DNA of 64,000 nucleotides, from NCBI RefSeq assembly GCF_003367705.1, contig NZ_CP031425.1, forward strand, positions 1,550,001-1,614,000. The letters run 5' to 3'. The notes beneath the pieces were generated by a model, which was given only the letters and a program-made list of their open reading frames with translations, did no database searches and was not told the origin of the DNA. This document shows, piece by piece, positions 10,310 through 18,219 of this stretch; position 1 is the first letter of the stretch, and each line of letters starts with the position of its first letter. Origin of the DNA: Microbacterium foliorum (GTDB lineage Bacteria; Actinomycetota; Actinomycetes; Actinomycetales; Microbacteriaceae). The position numbers and the translations under genes are program-made.

Positions 10310-10962
10310 TGCCGGTCGCGAGTCCGTTCGACCTCGTCATCTTCGACTGCGACGGCGTCCTCGTCGACAGCGAGAGGCTCTCGATCGAGGTGGATCGTCG
10401 GGTTCTGGCAGACCTCGGATGGTCGCTGTCGCACAGCGAGATCCTGCACCGGTTCGTCGGACGGTCGGCGGCCCATTTCCGTGCGGAGATCGAGCGTCAG
10501 CTCGGGGTACCGCTCTCCGACGACTGGGAGGCCCCGTATCAGAGCTGGTACGAGGACGCCTTCTCCCGCGAACTCACCGCCGTCCCCGGTGTGGAGGCGG
10601 CCCTGGACGAGATCCCGACTCGCACCTGCGTCGCGTCCAGCGGCTCTCACGCGAAGATCCGGCGCACGCTGGGCCTGACCGGGCTGCTTTCCCGTTTCGC
10701 AGGAAGGATCTACAGCGCGGATGACGTCGTCGAGGGCAAGCCCGCCCCTGATCTCTTCCTGCATGCCGCGGACAGCCTCGGTGTCGCTCCACGACGTTGC
10801 GCTGTGGTGGAGGACAGCCGATTCGGCGCGCAGGCCGCGCGGGCGGCGGGGATGCAGGTCTTCGGGTACGCCGGCGGTCTCACCCCGCCCGAATGGCTCG
10901 AGCAGGAGGGCGCGACGGTGTTCTCGGACATGCGAGTGCTGCCCGCACTGCTGCGCGGGTGA
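10309..10962 (+). CDS. HAD-superfamily hydrolase, beta-phosphoglucomutase/GPH-like
   Basis: This 217-residue protein has all HAD motifs: motif I FDCDGVLVDSE near residues 12-22 with the two aspartates, motif II ASSGSHAKIRR, and the C-terminal KPAPDLFLHAA and VVEDSRFGAQAARAAGM blocks. The cap domain fits subfamily IA, which includes phosphoglycolate phosphatases and beta-phosphoglucomutases. The substrate cannot be told from the sequence. The ATG overlaps the dapF stop (TGATG). The ORF is followed at once by a convergent methyltransferase gene. Confidence 0.86.
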   Translation: MPVASPFDLVIFDCDGVLVDSERLSIEVDRRVLADLGWSLSHSEILHRFVGRSAAHFRAEIERQLGVPLSDDWEAPYQSWYEDAFSRELTAVPGVEAALDEIPTRTCVASSGSHAKIRRTLGLTGLLSRFAGRIYSADDVVEGKPAPDLFLHAADSLGVAPRRCAVVEDSRFGAQAARAAGMQVFGYAGGLTPPEWLEQEGATVFSDMRVLPALLRG

Positions 10963-10980
10963 ACAGTCTCGATCCCGGAC

Positions 10981-11622
10981 TCAGACGAGGGTGATGGGCT
11001 CGGTCGGGGGACTACCGTGCTTGCGGACCTTGAGTACTCGGTAGCCCTTGGAGGTCGTCGTGCGGTGGACGCTGTAACCGGGGCTGAACGTCGCGGCGAT
11101 CCACCTCTGCAGCGAGTCGGCACCGAGGTTGCGCTGCACCACCAGCCACGCATCGCTGCGCTCGTCGAGGCGGGGTATCCACTTCTCCAACAGCCCGTGC
11201 AGCTCATTCTTGCCGACTCGGATCGGAGGATTCGATCGGATCGTTCGGAACGTCACGTCTGAGGGAACATCCTGCGGCAGCGAGGCGTTGACATTGGTGA
11301 GGCCGTGCGCTGCCGCGTTCCGACGAACGAGGTCGAGTGCACGCTCATTCACATCGACGGCCCACACCGTCGAATGCGGAGCGGCGAGGGCCATCGAGAG
11401 CGTGATGGGACCCCACCCGCTTCCGAGGTCGAGAAGTTGGCCTCCCGGCGGTACGGGAGGCATGTTCGCGAGTAGGACGGCAGTACCGGCATCCAGCCGA
11501 TCCGGGCTGAAGACGCCACCGGCAGTGGTGACGGACAGCTCTCGGCCTGCGAGCGTCACACGGATCGGACGCAGGTTCTCGGGGCTTGCCGGGGCCGCAG
11601 TGAAGTAATGGTCGGACCCCAT
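10981..11622 (-). CDS. Class I SAM-dependent methyltransferase, RsmC-like
   Basis: This 213-residue protein resembles the catalytic half of 16S rRNA G1207 methyltransferases. It starts MGSDHYFTAAP, has the GVFSPDRLDAGTAVLL block, the SAM loop LLDLGSGWGPITLSMAL near residues 76-92, and the catalytic SNPPIRVG motif near residue 146 that fits the NPP(F/Y/I/V) motif of N-methyltransferases acting on RNA bases. A longer frame starts upstream, but the ATG at 11622 is preceded by a -10 box with leaderless spacing. Which nucleotide it modifies is not shown. Confidence 0.86.
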   Translation of the reverse strand: MGSDHYFTAAPASPENLRPIRVTLAGRELSVTTAGGVFSPDRLDAGTAVLLANMPPVPPGGQLLDLGSGWGPITLSMALAAPHSTVWAVDVNERALDLVRRNAAAHGLTNVNASLPQDVPSDVTFRTIRSNPPIRVGKNELHGLLEKWIPRLDERSDAWLVVQRNLGADSLQRWIAATFSPGYSVHRTTTSKGYRVLKVRKHGSPPTEPITLV

Positions 11623-11628
11623 ACCGTG

Positions 11629-11634
11629 AGCGTA
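11629..11634 (-). promoter_or_regulatory. Putative leaderless -10 box for the methyltransferase gene
   Basis: On the minus strand TACGCT is followed by six bases (CACGGT) and the ATG at 11622. There is no ribosome-binding site in between, which supports this start. Confidence 0.55.
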
Positions 11635-11690
11635 GCGGACACCGCGGGCTAAGGTTAAGGACCGCAACGAAACCCAGAGATTAGGAACGG

Positions 11691-13199
11691 ATGACGGATA
11701 CCACCTCACACTCCACCGGCGACGAAGCAGTCGATCGGGTGCTCGCGAACGCGGAGAAGCGGACGGAGGCTCGAGTGTTCGGCGCCGCACAGGCGCTGCA
11801 GGATCGATCGACGGCGTCGCATGCCACTTCGGACGGCGACCAGTGGGACCTGGAAGACCGCCACGCGCTGAGACGCGTCGGCGGACTCTCGACAGAGCTC
11901 GAAGACGTCACCGAGGTCGAGTACCGCCAGCTGCGGCTCGAGAACGTCGTGCTGGTGGGCGTATACCCGCAGGGTACTCAGGAGGATGCCGAGAACTCGC
12001 TCCGCGAACTCGCGGCCCTCGCCGAGACGGCCGGCGCCGTCGTGCTCGACGGCGTGCTGCAGCGCCGCCCGCACCCCGATGCCGCCACCTACATCGGACG
12101 TGGCAAGGCGCAGGAGCTCAAGGACATCGTCGCGGCCACCGGCGCCGACACGGTGATCGCCGACACGGAGCTCGCGCCGAGCCAGCGTCGCGCCCTGGAG
12201 GACGTCGTCAAGGTCAAGGTCATCGACCGCACCACCGTGATCCTCGACATCTTCAGCCAGCACGCGAAGAGTCGTGAAGGCAAGGCGCAGGTCGAGCTCG
12301 CGCAGCTCGAGTACCTGCTGCCGCGTCTGCGCGGCTGGGGTGACTCGATGAGTCGACAGGCCGGTGGTCAGGTCGGAGCCGGCGGAGCCGGTATGGGATC
12401 TCGTGGACCCGGTGAGACGAAGATCGAGCTCGATCGGCGTCGCATCCGCACGAAGATGGCGCTGCTGCGCAAGCAGATCCGTGATTTCGGTCCTGCTCGC
12501 GAAGCGAAGCGCGCCGAGCGCAAACGCAACACGATCCCCTCTGTGGCCATCGCCGGCTACACCAACGCCGGCAAGTCGAGCCTGCTGAACGCTCTGACGA
12601 GCGCCGGCGTCCTGGTGGAGAACGCTCTGTTCGCGACGCTCGATGCGACAGTGCGTCGTTCCGAGACCTCGGACGGCCGCGTGTACACGCTGACAGACAC
12701 GGTCGGATTCGTCCGGAACCTTCCCCACCAGCTCGTCGAGGCCTTCCGCTCCACCCTTGAGGAGGTGGGCGACGCCGACGTCGTGCTGCACGTCGTCGAC
12801 GGCTCCCACCCCGACCCTGCCGGTCAGCTGCAGACAGTGCGCGATGTGATGGGCGACGTCGGAGTGCGCGATATGCCCGAGCTCGTGGTCTTCAACAAGG
12901 CCGACCTCATCGACGACGGCGACCGTCTGGTGCTGCAGGGCCTGGAGCCCAAGGCGCACTTCGTCTCGTCGCGGTCGGGCGAAGGCGTCGAGGAGCTGCG
13001 GGCCGCGATCGAAGAGGCGCTGCCCAAGCCCGCCGTCGAGGTGCACGCGGTCGTCCCGTACGACCGGGGTGATCTCGTCGCCGCGATCCATGAGACGGGG
13101 ATGCTGCTCTCGGTCGAGCACAGCGAGGACGGCACCGTCGTGCACGCCCGGGTGTCGGAGCGGCTCGCCGCCGATCTGGCTCCGTTCGCTGCGGCCTGA
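11691..13199 (+). CDS. hflX: GTPase HflX
   Basis: HflX is a ribosome-associated GTPase that splits stalled 70S ribosomes under stress. The 502-residue protein has the N-terminal nucleotide-binding HflX domain (near residues 80-190, with DGVLQRRPHPDAATYIGRGK), a glycine-rich linker (GGQVGAGGAGMGSRGPGETK) and the G domain. G1 is GYTNAGKS at residues 289-296, G3 is DTVGFV and G4 is FNKADL. It is divergent from the methyltransferase gene and convergent with the SIMPL gene. Its 500-residue length and acidic N-terminal extension are common in actinobacteria. Confidence 0.95.
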   Translation: MTDTTSHSTGDEAVDRVLANAEKRTEARVFGAAQALQDRSTASHATSDGDQWDLEDRHALRRVGGLSTELEDVTEVEYRQLRLENVVLVGVYPQGTQEDAENSLRELAALAETAGAVVLDGVLQRRPHPDAATYIGRGKAQELKDIVAATGADTVIADTELAPSQRRALEDVVKVKVIDRTTVILDIFSQHAKSREGKAQVELAQLEYLLPRLRGWGDSMSRQAGGQVGAGGAGMGSRGPGETKIELDRRRIRTKMALLRKQIRDFGPAREAKRAERKRNTIPSVAIAGYTNAGKSSLLNALTSAGVLVENALFATLDATVRRSETSDGRVYTLTDTVGFVRNLPHQLVEAFRSTLEEVGDADVVLHVVDGSHPDPAGQLQTVRDVMGDVGVRDMPELVVFNKADLIDDGDRLVLQGLEPKAHFVSSRSGEGVEELRAAIEEALPKPAVEVHAVVPYDRGDLVAAIHETGMLLSVEHSEDGTVVHARVSERLAADLAPFAAA

Positions 13200-13201
13200 C
13201 C

Positions 13202-13235
13202 CCGTCGGGTCCGGGGTCGCACCCCGGACCGACGG
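13202..13235. terminator. Bidirectional hairpin between hflX and the SIMPL gene
   Basis: An inverted repeat with 14-15 base arms (CCGTCGGGTCCGGGG against CCCCGGACCGACGG, one bulge) and a five-base loop lies between two convergent genes. It lacks a U-run, which is common in such genomes. Confidence 0.7.
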
Positions 13236-13236
13236 C

Positions 13237-13905
13237 TCAGCGTGCGACGAACCGTGCCTCGACGGTCGCGGTGATGACGATCGCGTCGGGCTCGTAGGCC
13301 ATGGAGGCGCCGGTCATGTCGCCTGATTCCTGAACCATCCCACGGAACTTCGCCATGCCCGCCGGGGGAGCGGACGCGGTGGGGGCGATCAGCCCGGCAT
13401 CCGCGATCTCGACGGGCTCGACGTCGTGGAGTCCGAGTGCGGTCGCATATGCGCGGGCCCTGGCCACCGCCACGCCGACCGCCTCGGAGGCGACCTCACG
13501 CTCGAGTCGGGCGTTCGTCTCGGGTGTGAGGTGCCAGCTCACCGACCCGACCTCGACACCGTCCCACGGCGACACGTCCGACACCCAGATCGAGAGATCG
13601 GACGCGTCGATGAATGTCGCCGTCAGGTCGATGCTCGCATAGTAGATCGGAGCGAGCCTCTTGCCCTCGTTGTTCCAGGGACGCTCGGCGCGCACGGACA
13701 GGCGAGTGCTCGTCCAGTCCACGATCACGCCGGACTCCTTGCGTGCCGTGATGCTGTCTCGGACCGGCTCGGTGAGACGCATCGCGTGCTCGACGACGGG
13801 CGAGCGCTCGGAGCCTTCTGCGCGCACACTGAGACGGATCGTGGCGCGCTCAGGGGCGACGCGGGTCTCGTGTTCTCCGCGCACGGTGACGGTGACTTCG
13901 CTCAT
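13237..13905 (-). CDS. SIMPL domain-containing protein (DUF541)
   Basis: This 222-residue protein matches the SIMPL/DUF541 family. It begins directly with VTVTVRGEHETRVAPERATIRLSV, a typical first repeat, and has the C-terminal VVITATVEARFVA strand. No signal peptide is visible, so it seems cytoplasmic, unlike many periplasmic members. Its function is unknown; some relatives are linked to oxidative stress or interleukin-receptor signalling, which does not help here. It has its own -10 box in leaderless position and ends at a terminator shared with hflX. Confidence 0.83.
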   Translation of the reverse strand: MSEVTVTVRGEHETRVAPERATIRLSVRAEGSERSPVVEHAMRLTEPVRDSITARKESGVIVDWTSTRLSVRAERPWNNEGKRLAPIYYASIDLTATFIDASDLSIWVSDVSPWDGVEVGSVSWHLTPETNARLEREVASEAVGVAVARARAYATALGLHDVEPVEIADAGLIAPTASAPPAGMAKFRGMVQESGDMTGASMAYEPDAIVITATVEARFVAR

Positions 13906-13911
13906 GGGGCG

Positions 13912-13917
13912 ACTCTA
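13912..13917 (-). promoter_or_regulatory. Putative leaderless -10 box for the SIMPL gene
   Basis: On the minus strand TAGAGT is followed by six bases (CGCCCC) and the ATG at 13905, without a ribosome-binding site. Confidence 0.55.
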
Positions 13918-13965
13918 CGCCAGCGTCTCGCGGGGCGCGGAATGGCGGAGCGCCGCCGGACGTTG

Positions 13966-13971
13966 TAAACT
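13966..13971 (+). promoter_or_regulatory. Possible -10 box of the tmRNA gene
   Basis: TAAACT lies about 75 bases before the mature tmRNA 5' end. A precursor starting near 13978 would carry a small hairpin (GCTCGGG with CCCGAGC, 13977-13999) that RNase P processing would remove. The -35 is not clear. Confidence 0.35.
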
Positions 13972-14045
13972 GAGATGCTCGGGTACTTCGGTCCCGAGCA
14001 GGTAATTCCACAGTGTGACAGCGGCTCCTTCGAGAGAAGGACCAC

Positions 14046-14415
14046 GGGGCTGATCGGTTTCGACAGCGCCTGTGAATCCACGAGAAGCGGGCCGAGGATG
14101 CAGAGTTATCTCGTAAACGCTCTCTGCAAAAAAATAGTTGCCGAAACCAAGCGCAACGACTTCGCCCTCGCTGCATAAGCGAGCCCGATAGTCCGTCAGG
14201 CCGTATGTGATTCCGATACGGATCCTGGCGTCATCTAGGAATCTTGCTGCGTGATGGCGTCTGGACGTCACGTGGGACTCTTCCCAGGCTGGGCTTGTCG
14301 AATTAGGTGTCTGTGACAAAGGTCGGAGCCGAGTAGAACGTCTGCACAGACTGCGCCCGGAGAAGGCGTGGAGACTCAGCGTTGGACGGGGGTTCGATTC
14401 CCCCCAGCTCCACCA
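14046..14415 (+). ncRNA. ssrA: Transfer-messenger RNA (tmRNA)
   Basis: tmRNA rescues ribosomes stalled on broken messages and tags the product for proteolysis. The 5' end GGGGCTGAT and the 3' end CAGCTCC-A-CCA form the acceptor stem, with one G-U pair, and the T-arm GGGGGTTCGATTCCCCC is in place. The tag reading frame starts at GCC 14140 and encodes AETKRNDFALAA, ending at TAA 14176-14178. The motif before the resume codon (AAAATAGTT) is typical. The encoded CCA is present. The RNA is 370 nucleotides long, as expected for a one-piece tmRNA. Confidence 0.96.
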
Positions 14416-14434
14416 GGTCGCTGTCACAAGCAAG

Positions 14435-14474
14435 AAGGCCCGCCTCCCCAGTGATCACTGGGGAGGCGGGCCTT
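14435..14474. terminator. Perfect 40-bp palindrome behind tmRNA
   Basis: Two 20-base arms without any mismatch or spacer (left arm AAGGCCCGCCTCCCCAGTGA) are followed on the plus strand by extra Ts. As RNA this is a very strong hairpin and most likely the tmRNA terminator. The absence of any loop is unusual. Confidence 0.8.
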
Positions 14475-15206
14475 TTCGCGTTGTGGATAACTGGTCAGGC
14501 GGCGAGCCCTGCCCACGCTTGCCCACATCCACCGCTGTCGCACGGTCGTCGAGCCCATTCGCGACATCGTCGAGAGCGGGACCGCTGAACGGTCGCGCCA
14601 TCGGGGCATAACTAGAACATTGGAATACCCGAAGGGGATCGTCGCACCACAGACGTCTCCGCGGGAACCGGTGTCGGCTCGACTCGTGTCAGCGGAACGG
14701 ATGTCAGAACGCGTGTGTCCTACTCGTGCACCGTACCCGTCGATAGCGTCGAAGTGGAGTCGGCGCTGACGCGCGCCGCGGCGATGATCGACAACGTGAA
14801 TTTCAGTGTCGTCGACTTCTCCGACGTGTTCTGCGACGAGGTCTGCTACCCCGTCGTCGGTTGAATCCCCGCGTATTTCGACAGCAACCACCTGACCGAA
14901 GCGCTCACCCGTTCGTTCGGCGAGGACTGGCTCAGGGACGAGCTGACACAGCCGTTCGTGCAGCGATGACGGCCCGCCCGGCGATTGCCGCCTGGTGCGG
15001 GCGGTCCTGAGCTGCCGAACTCCTGCTGCCTTCCGCGGCGGCTCACCTTCGCTTCCTGCGAGATTCGGGGCAGCGCCGGAAGCATGCAGATCGGGCAGAG
15101 TTCGATCTCTTTCTTCGCGTTCTGTGGAGGCCGCCAGACGGTCGGCTCTACGCGCGCATCCTGCCTCCGGCGCCGTGCTCGGCACACCGGCGGGCGCCGG
15201 GCCGGG
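14475..15206. other. Region without an intact gene behind tmRNA
   Basis: About 730 bases hold no convincing complete gene. The first half contains a degraded SGNH-domain gene (see 14613-14969). In the second half the only notable minus-strand frame, at about 14970-15206, includes the piece AKKEIELCPICMLPALPRIS; it has no start-site support and I cannot assign it. Base composition is lower in GC at third positions than in the surrounding genes. Confidence 0.5.
14613..14969 (+). pseudogene. Remnant of an SGNH/acyltransferase-3 family gene (C-terminal end)
   Basis: Read in one frame, this stretch encodes a piece that looks like the end of the SGNH domain found in OafA/YrhL-type O-acyltransferases: VVDFSDVFCDEVCYPVVG, then an in-frame TGA at 14862-14864, then IPAYFDSNHLTEALTRSFG. 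DSNH fits the last catalytic block (Asp-x-x-His) of SGNH hydrolases, and the two cysteines in front are also usual. Upstream the frame is closed by TAG at 14613-14615 and TGA at 14586-14588, and no membrane domain is present. It therefore seems to be a decayed end of a cell-surface polysaccharide acyltransferase. An intact acyltransferase gene of another subgroup is at 56773-58095. Confidence 0.65.
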
Positions 15207-15485
15207 TTATGCCGTCGCGAACGGAGGACGGTGCGGGATCGCGATGGGGGAGGTGGTGCGGTCGGGAGTCGCGTAGAAGCGTCGGACGTCAGCGAGCACG
15301 TCATCGGCGGACATGTAGCAGTTGGCCAGAGGGAGGTCCCGCATCCAGACGACGTCGACCTCTACGGCGTCGACCTGATAGACGCAGGCGACAGTCTGCC
15401 GGGAATCATCGGCCGTGTACTTGTGGTCCAGGACCAGCCACTCGCTGTCGGTCGCCTTGCGAAGTTCGAAGCGGGGATCGGACAT
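15207..15485 (-). CDS. Conserved hypothetical protein, 92 residues
   Basis: The protein starts MSDPRFELRKATDSEWLVLDHKYTADDS and continues with a beta-rich core that includes VEVDVVWMRDLPLANCYMSADDVLADVRRF. I recognise the layout from small unnamed actinobacterial proteins, but no function is known. The ATG at 15485 has GGAG nine bases upstream, which I prefer to a start 24 bases further upstream. There is no membrane segment. Nothing in the neighbourhood points to a role. Confidence 0.7.
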   Translation of the reverse strand: MSDPRFELRKATDSEWLVLDHKYTADDSRQTVACVYQVDAVEVDVVWMRDLPLANCYMSADDVLADVRRFYATPDRTTSPIAIPHRPPFATA

Positions 15486-15663
15486 GGGGGGACTCCACTC
15501 TCTTGACACCGGTTCCTGGCTTGGAGAGAAGTACCGCGAGCGCGTGGGGGCGCAACTCGACCGATCGGGTTCGCATCCTCCGCCAGATCTCGCACCAGGC
15601 TAAGAACGTCCGAAATCTTGCTCCAGACCCTTGAAAAACGACGTCGATCGAGCTACTCAGGCG

Positions 15664-16644
15664 CTATCGATGCCCAGGGTCCGCCTCATCGGGCAGCTGG
15701 TCGGCGAGCACGATCACGACATCCTGCATCTTCCAATCGAGGGCGGTGATCTCCTCCGCCGCCGCAGCGATGTCGCGTGTGGCGACCTTTGCGCGTCGGG
15801 CCACCACGAAGGCCTCGACGTGGAAGACCTGCCCCTGATCTCGCAGTCGGACCGCAGCATCTCGCACCCAGGATTGCGCGCGAAGGCGAGCGACGATGTC
15901 GCCGGCGAGCGGGTGCGGCTTCTTGCTGTCGAAAGTACGAGCGCGCTCGTCCATGAGATCGACGACTGCCGCTCTCGTGTTGCGAACGCCGTCCCAGATG
16001 ATGCCGAGCGAGATGAAGATCGCTGCCGCACCGTCGAGCCACCATGCGCCGACGCCGACCCCCAGCACACCGACGATGGACGCCACCGTCGTCTGCCAGT
16101 CCGCTTTCGCCATGTCGGCGTCCGCGTAGAGCAGCTTGTTGTGCAGCACGGGCGCGAGCCTGGCCTTCGCGGGCCCGTAGAAGAAGATCGGTCCCACCAC
16201 GACGACGGCCATGACTGCGACCATCAACCACCCCAGCCAGATCGTCTCACCCCAGATCTGCACCGTGCCGATGGTGGGGTGCTCGCCGGCGATCAAGCCG
16301 ACAGCGGACTCGACGGCCAGATTCGCGCCGACGACGAAGAGGGCGACGCCGGCGACGAGATGACCGATTCCCATCGCCCGGTGCATTCCGTAAGGGCGGC
16401 GGCGGTTCGGTCTGCGCCGCACGAAGAGCAACGCGATCAGGAACGCGAACTGCGGTATCAGCGACAGCATGTCTTCGATCCAGGCGGTGCGCATCGCCTG
16501 CGAGTTCCCCACCACGAGTGCGATGACCGCGATCGTCGCGCTCGTGTACGCGATGGTGAACCACTCCCAGCGGATCGCCTTGCGCAGTGCTTCTGCCTGC
16601 TCCTGTGGCAGATCGGTGCGTCCGAACCTGTGGAGTCCGCTCAC
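15664..16644 (-). CDS. Cation diffusion facilitator family transporter
   Basis: The 326-residue protein has the CDF layout: membrane helices over about residues 25-210, then a cytoplasmic domain with VRLRDQGQVFHVEAFVVAR. Metal-site acidic residues are placed as expected, in helix 2 (WIEDMLSLIPQ) and helix 5 (YADADMAKADWQTTVAS). It would export a divalent metal such as zinc, iron or manganese; specificity cannot be told. The GTG start overlaps the stop of the upstream substrate-binding lipoprotein gene (GTGA), so the two are made together. The subgroup with a degenerate first metal site is often just annotated as cation transporter. Confidence 0.85.
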   Translation of the reverse strand: MSGLHRFGRTDLPQEQAEALRKAIRWEWFTIAYTSATIAVIALVVGNSQAMRTAWIEDMLSLIPQFAFLIALLFVRRRPNRRRPYGMHRAMGIGHLVAGVALFVVGANLAVESAVGLIAGEHPTIGTVQIWGETIWLGWLMVAVMAVVVVGPIFFYGPAKARLAPVLHNKLLYADADMAKADWQTTVASIVGVLGVGVGAWWLDGAAAIFISLGIIWDGVRNTRAAVVDLMDERARTFDSKKPHPLAGDIVARLRAQSWVRDAAVRLRDQGQVFHVEAFVVARRAKVATRDIAAAAEEITALDWKMQDVVIVLADQLPDEADPGHR

Positions 16645-17129
16645 GTGCCGGCCTCCTCATCGAGGAAACGCTCGAGAGCCGACAGGAACGCGTTCTCACC
16701 CAATGGCACCAACATCACGATCTCGCGACCCTCCGCGCCGTCGATGCCGGTGTATCCCCGGGTGACGCCTGCCCGATCCAACCACGGAGTGTCCGAGGTG
16801 ATGCCCCCTGCGATGAGGTCGAGATCGCCTTCCTCCATCATCCGGACGAGGGTCTCTTCGGTCGCGACCGTCCAGTCCGTGTCCGCGTCGAGGCTCGAGG
16901 CGAAGTCATCGACCAGGTCGACCACGCTTCCGGACGGTCTGTCCTCGGCGTCCTCCACCAGGGGCAGGTCGGGAGAAACGCCGACGCGAAGCTCGCCCCC
17001 ACGGACCGTCTCGAGGGTGCCGTCGGGGTCCGAGGGGATCGACACGCCGCACCCGCTCAGCAGAAGGGCGAGCGTCGCGGTCACGGTCGCCGCCACGAGG
17101 CCGCGATGGCGGCGCTGACTCACACTCAC
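16641..17129 (-). CDS. Short substrate-binding lipoprotein (SBP_bac_3 type)
   Basis: The 162-residue protein has a lipoprotein signal peptide with lipobox LLSGC near residues 23-27. After it comes the first lobe of an amino-acid-type solute-binding domain (GGELRVGVSPDLPLVE near residue 44, and EGDLDLIAGGITSDTPW near residue 99). Usual members have 230-280 residues; here the second lobe is almost missing and the gene instead runs into the CDF transporter gene. It is therefore either a truncated binding protein or a specialised small one that works with the CDF protein. The GTG at 17129 is used; another GTG lies six bases downstream. Confidence 0.78.
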   Translation of the reverse strand: MSVSQRRHRGLVAATVTATLALLLSGCGVSIPSDPDGTLETVRGGELRVGVSPDLPLVEDAEDRPSGSVVDLVDDFASSLDADTDWTVATEETLVRMMEEGDLDLIAGGITSDTPWLDRAGVTRGYTGIDGAEGREIVMLVPLGENAFLSALERFLDEEAGT

Positions 17130-17279
17130 ACTCCGATCCTGTCCGTCGGGCGAGATCGGATGAAGCGGATTGACGCACGCCTCGTGCCGGAGTATTTTCC
17201 TCCTCTTCTCGTCCCCGGCGTCGCGGCTTCGTTCGCGGAGATCCGGGCGAATCCGACGACGCCGCGACGTGGGGCAGGG

Positions 17280-18134
17280 TCAGTCCGCCGGTCGATCCTC
17301 GACACCGCGTCGTGCGTGCGCGACCGCCTCCTCGGCATCGTCCACGGCCCGAGCCCGGGACTCCTGCTCCGCTTGCGCCTCCTCGAGCGAGGCCCGGGCT
17401 CGCGTCGCATCGCGGCGGACCGCGACGAGTTCTGCGCCGAGTTCGCGCTCCCGGCGGTCCAGCTCCTCGACGCGCAGAGTCGCGGCTCGCAGGCTGCGGT
17501 CTGCGGATGCCGCATCGCGGACCGCCCGTTCCCGGCTCTGTTCGGCGGCGCGCAGGGCGCGTTCGGCCTCCCTCCGTTCCCGGCGCGCCTTCACCTCGTC
17601 GCGCGGCGCGGCGGCGACCTCCGACGCCTGCGGAGGGCCACCGCCGACGAGGGCGTCCGGGTCGCCCTCGTAATCGCCGGAGGGCTCCAGTTCGCGCAGC
17701 AGCCGCCCCGAGGCGACCGCGGCGGCGGCCGCAGGATCGAAGAACGCGGCGGCGATGGTCTGCTGCACCGCGCCTCTCGTCGACGCGGTCACCCGCTCAC
17801 CTCTCGTCTCGGCGAGCTCTGCGGCTGCCTCGGCGAGCCGATTCGTCAGTGCACGCCGGTCGCGACCCAGCTGCGCGAGGGCGCGGGCGTCCAGATCCTC
17901 CTGGGCCTCCCGGAGCTCGCCGGCCAGCTGCAGTGCCTCCTCGAGCTGCGGGGCACGCTCCTGGGCGAACACGTTGACGATCCATGCGGCGACCGAGGGC
18001 TTCTTCAGCGTGCGGATCTGGGCGGCCAGTTCGGGGTCCGAGGTGCCTGCGGCCCTGGCATTGCGTGCGGAGACGAATTCCGGGAGCGGAACGCTGTAGA
18101 GCTCTCTCGCGATGTCCGTCAACCGAGGGGCCAT
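17280..18134 (-). CDS. Hypothetical coiled-coil protein
   Basis: The 284-residue protein begins APRLTDIARELYSVPLPEFVSARNARA, a start seen in a family of unnamed actinobacterial proteins. It then has the motif LKKPSVAAWIVNVFA near residue 47 and a long Ala/Arg/Glu-rich heptad region, nearly continuous from residue 165 to the end, which should form a coiled coil. There is no signal peptide or membrane segment. I do not know its function. The ATG at 18134 is chosen because a -10 box lies seven bases upstream; the frame is open a little further. Confidence 0.72.
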   Translation of the reverse strand: MAPRLTDIARELYSVPLPEFVSARNARAAGTSDPELAAQIRTLKKPSVAAWIVNVFAQERAPQLEEALQLAGELREAQEDLDARALAQLGRDRRALTNRLAEAAAELAETRGERVTASTRGAVQQTIAAAFFDPAAAAAVASGRLLRELEPSGDYEGDPDALVGGGPPQASEVAAAPRDEVKARRERREAERALRAAEQSRERAVRDAASADRSLRAATLRVEELDRRERELGAELVAVRRDATRARASLEEAQAEQESRARAVDDAEEAVAHARRGVEDRPAD

Positions 18135-18141
18135 GCGAGCG

Positions 18142-18147
18142 ACGATA
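18142..18147 (-). promoter_or_regulatory. Putative leaderless -10 box for the coiled-coil gene
   Basis: On the minus strand TATCGT is followed by seven bases and the ATG at 18134. Confidence 0.5.
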
Positions 18148-18207
18148 CACCGGAGTGCCATGCCGAACATCGCCGTCACAACCTCCGGCCGATTCGCGAT
18201 CAGTCAG

Positions 18208-18213
18208 TATTCT
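18208..18213 (+). promoter_or_regulatory. Putative leaderless -10 box for the DUF7882-like gene
   Basis: TATTCT is followed by six bases (GGGGCC) and the ATG at 18220. It is back to back with the minus-strand box at 18142-18147. Confidence 0.55.
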
Positions 18214-18219
18214 GGGGCC

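Noticed and set aside
14846..15304. Minus-strand frame with the piece ELCPICML resembling a zinc motif
   Set aside because: Only one Cys pair, no start-site support, crosses the pseudogene and the 92-residue gene; kept as unassigned sequence.
14416..15700. Intact genomic island with att repeat at ssrA
   Set aside because: No second copy of the tmRNA 3' end, no integrase gene and no mobility gene were found.
16641..17129. Frameshifted full-length solute-binding gene
   Set aside because: No continuation of a second lobe is visible in the other frames within the CDF gene, and the overlap with a normal CDF start argues against a simple frameshift.
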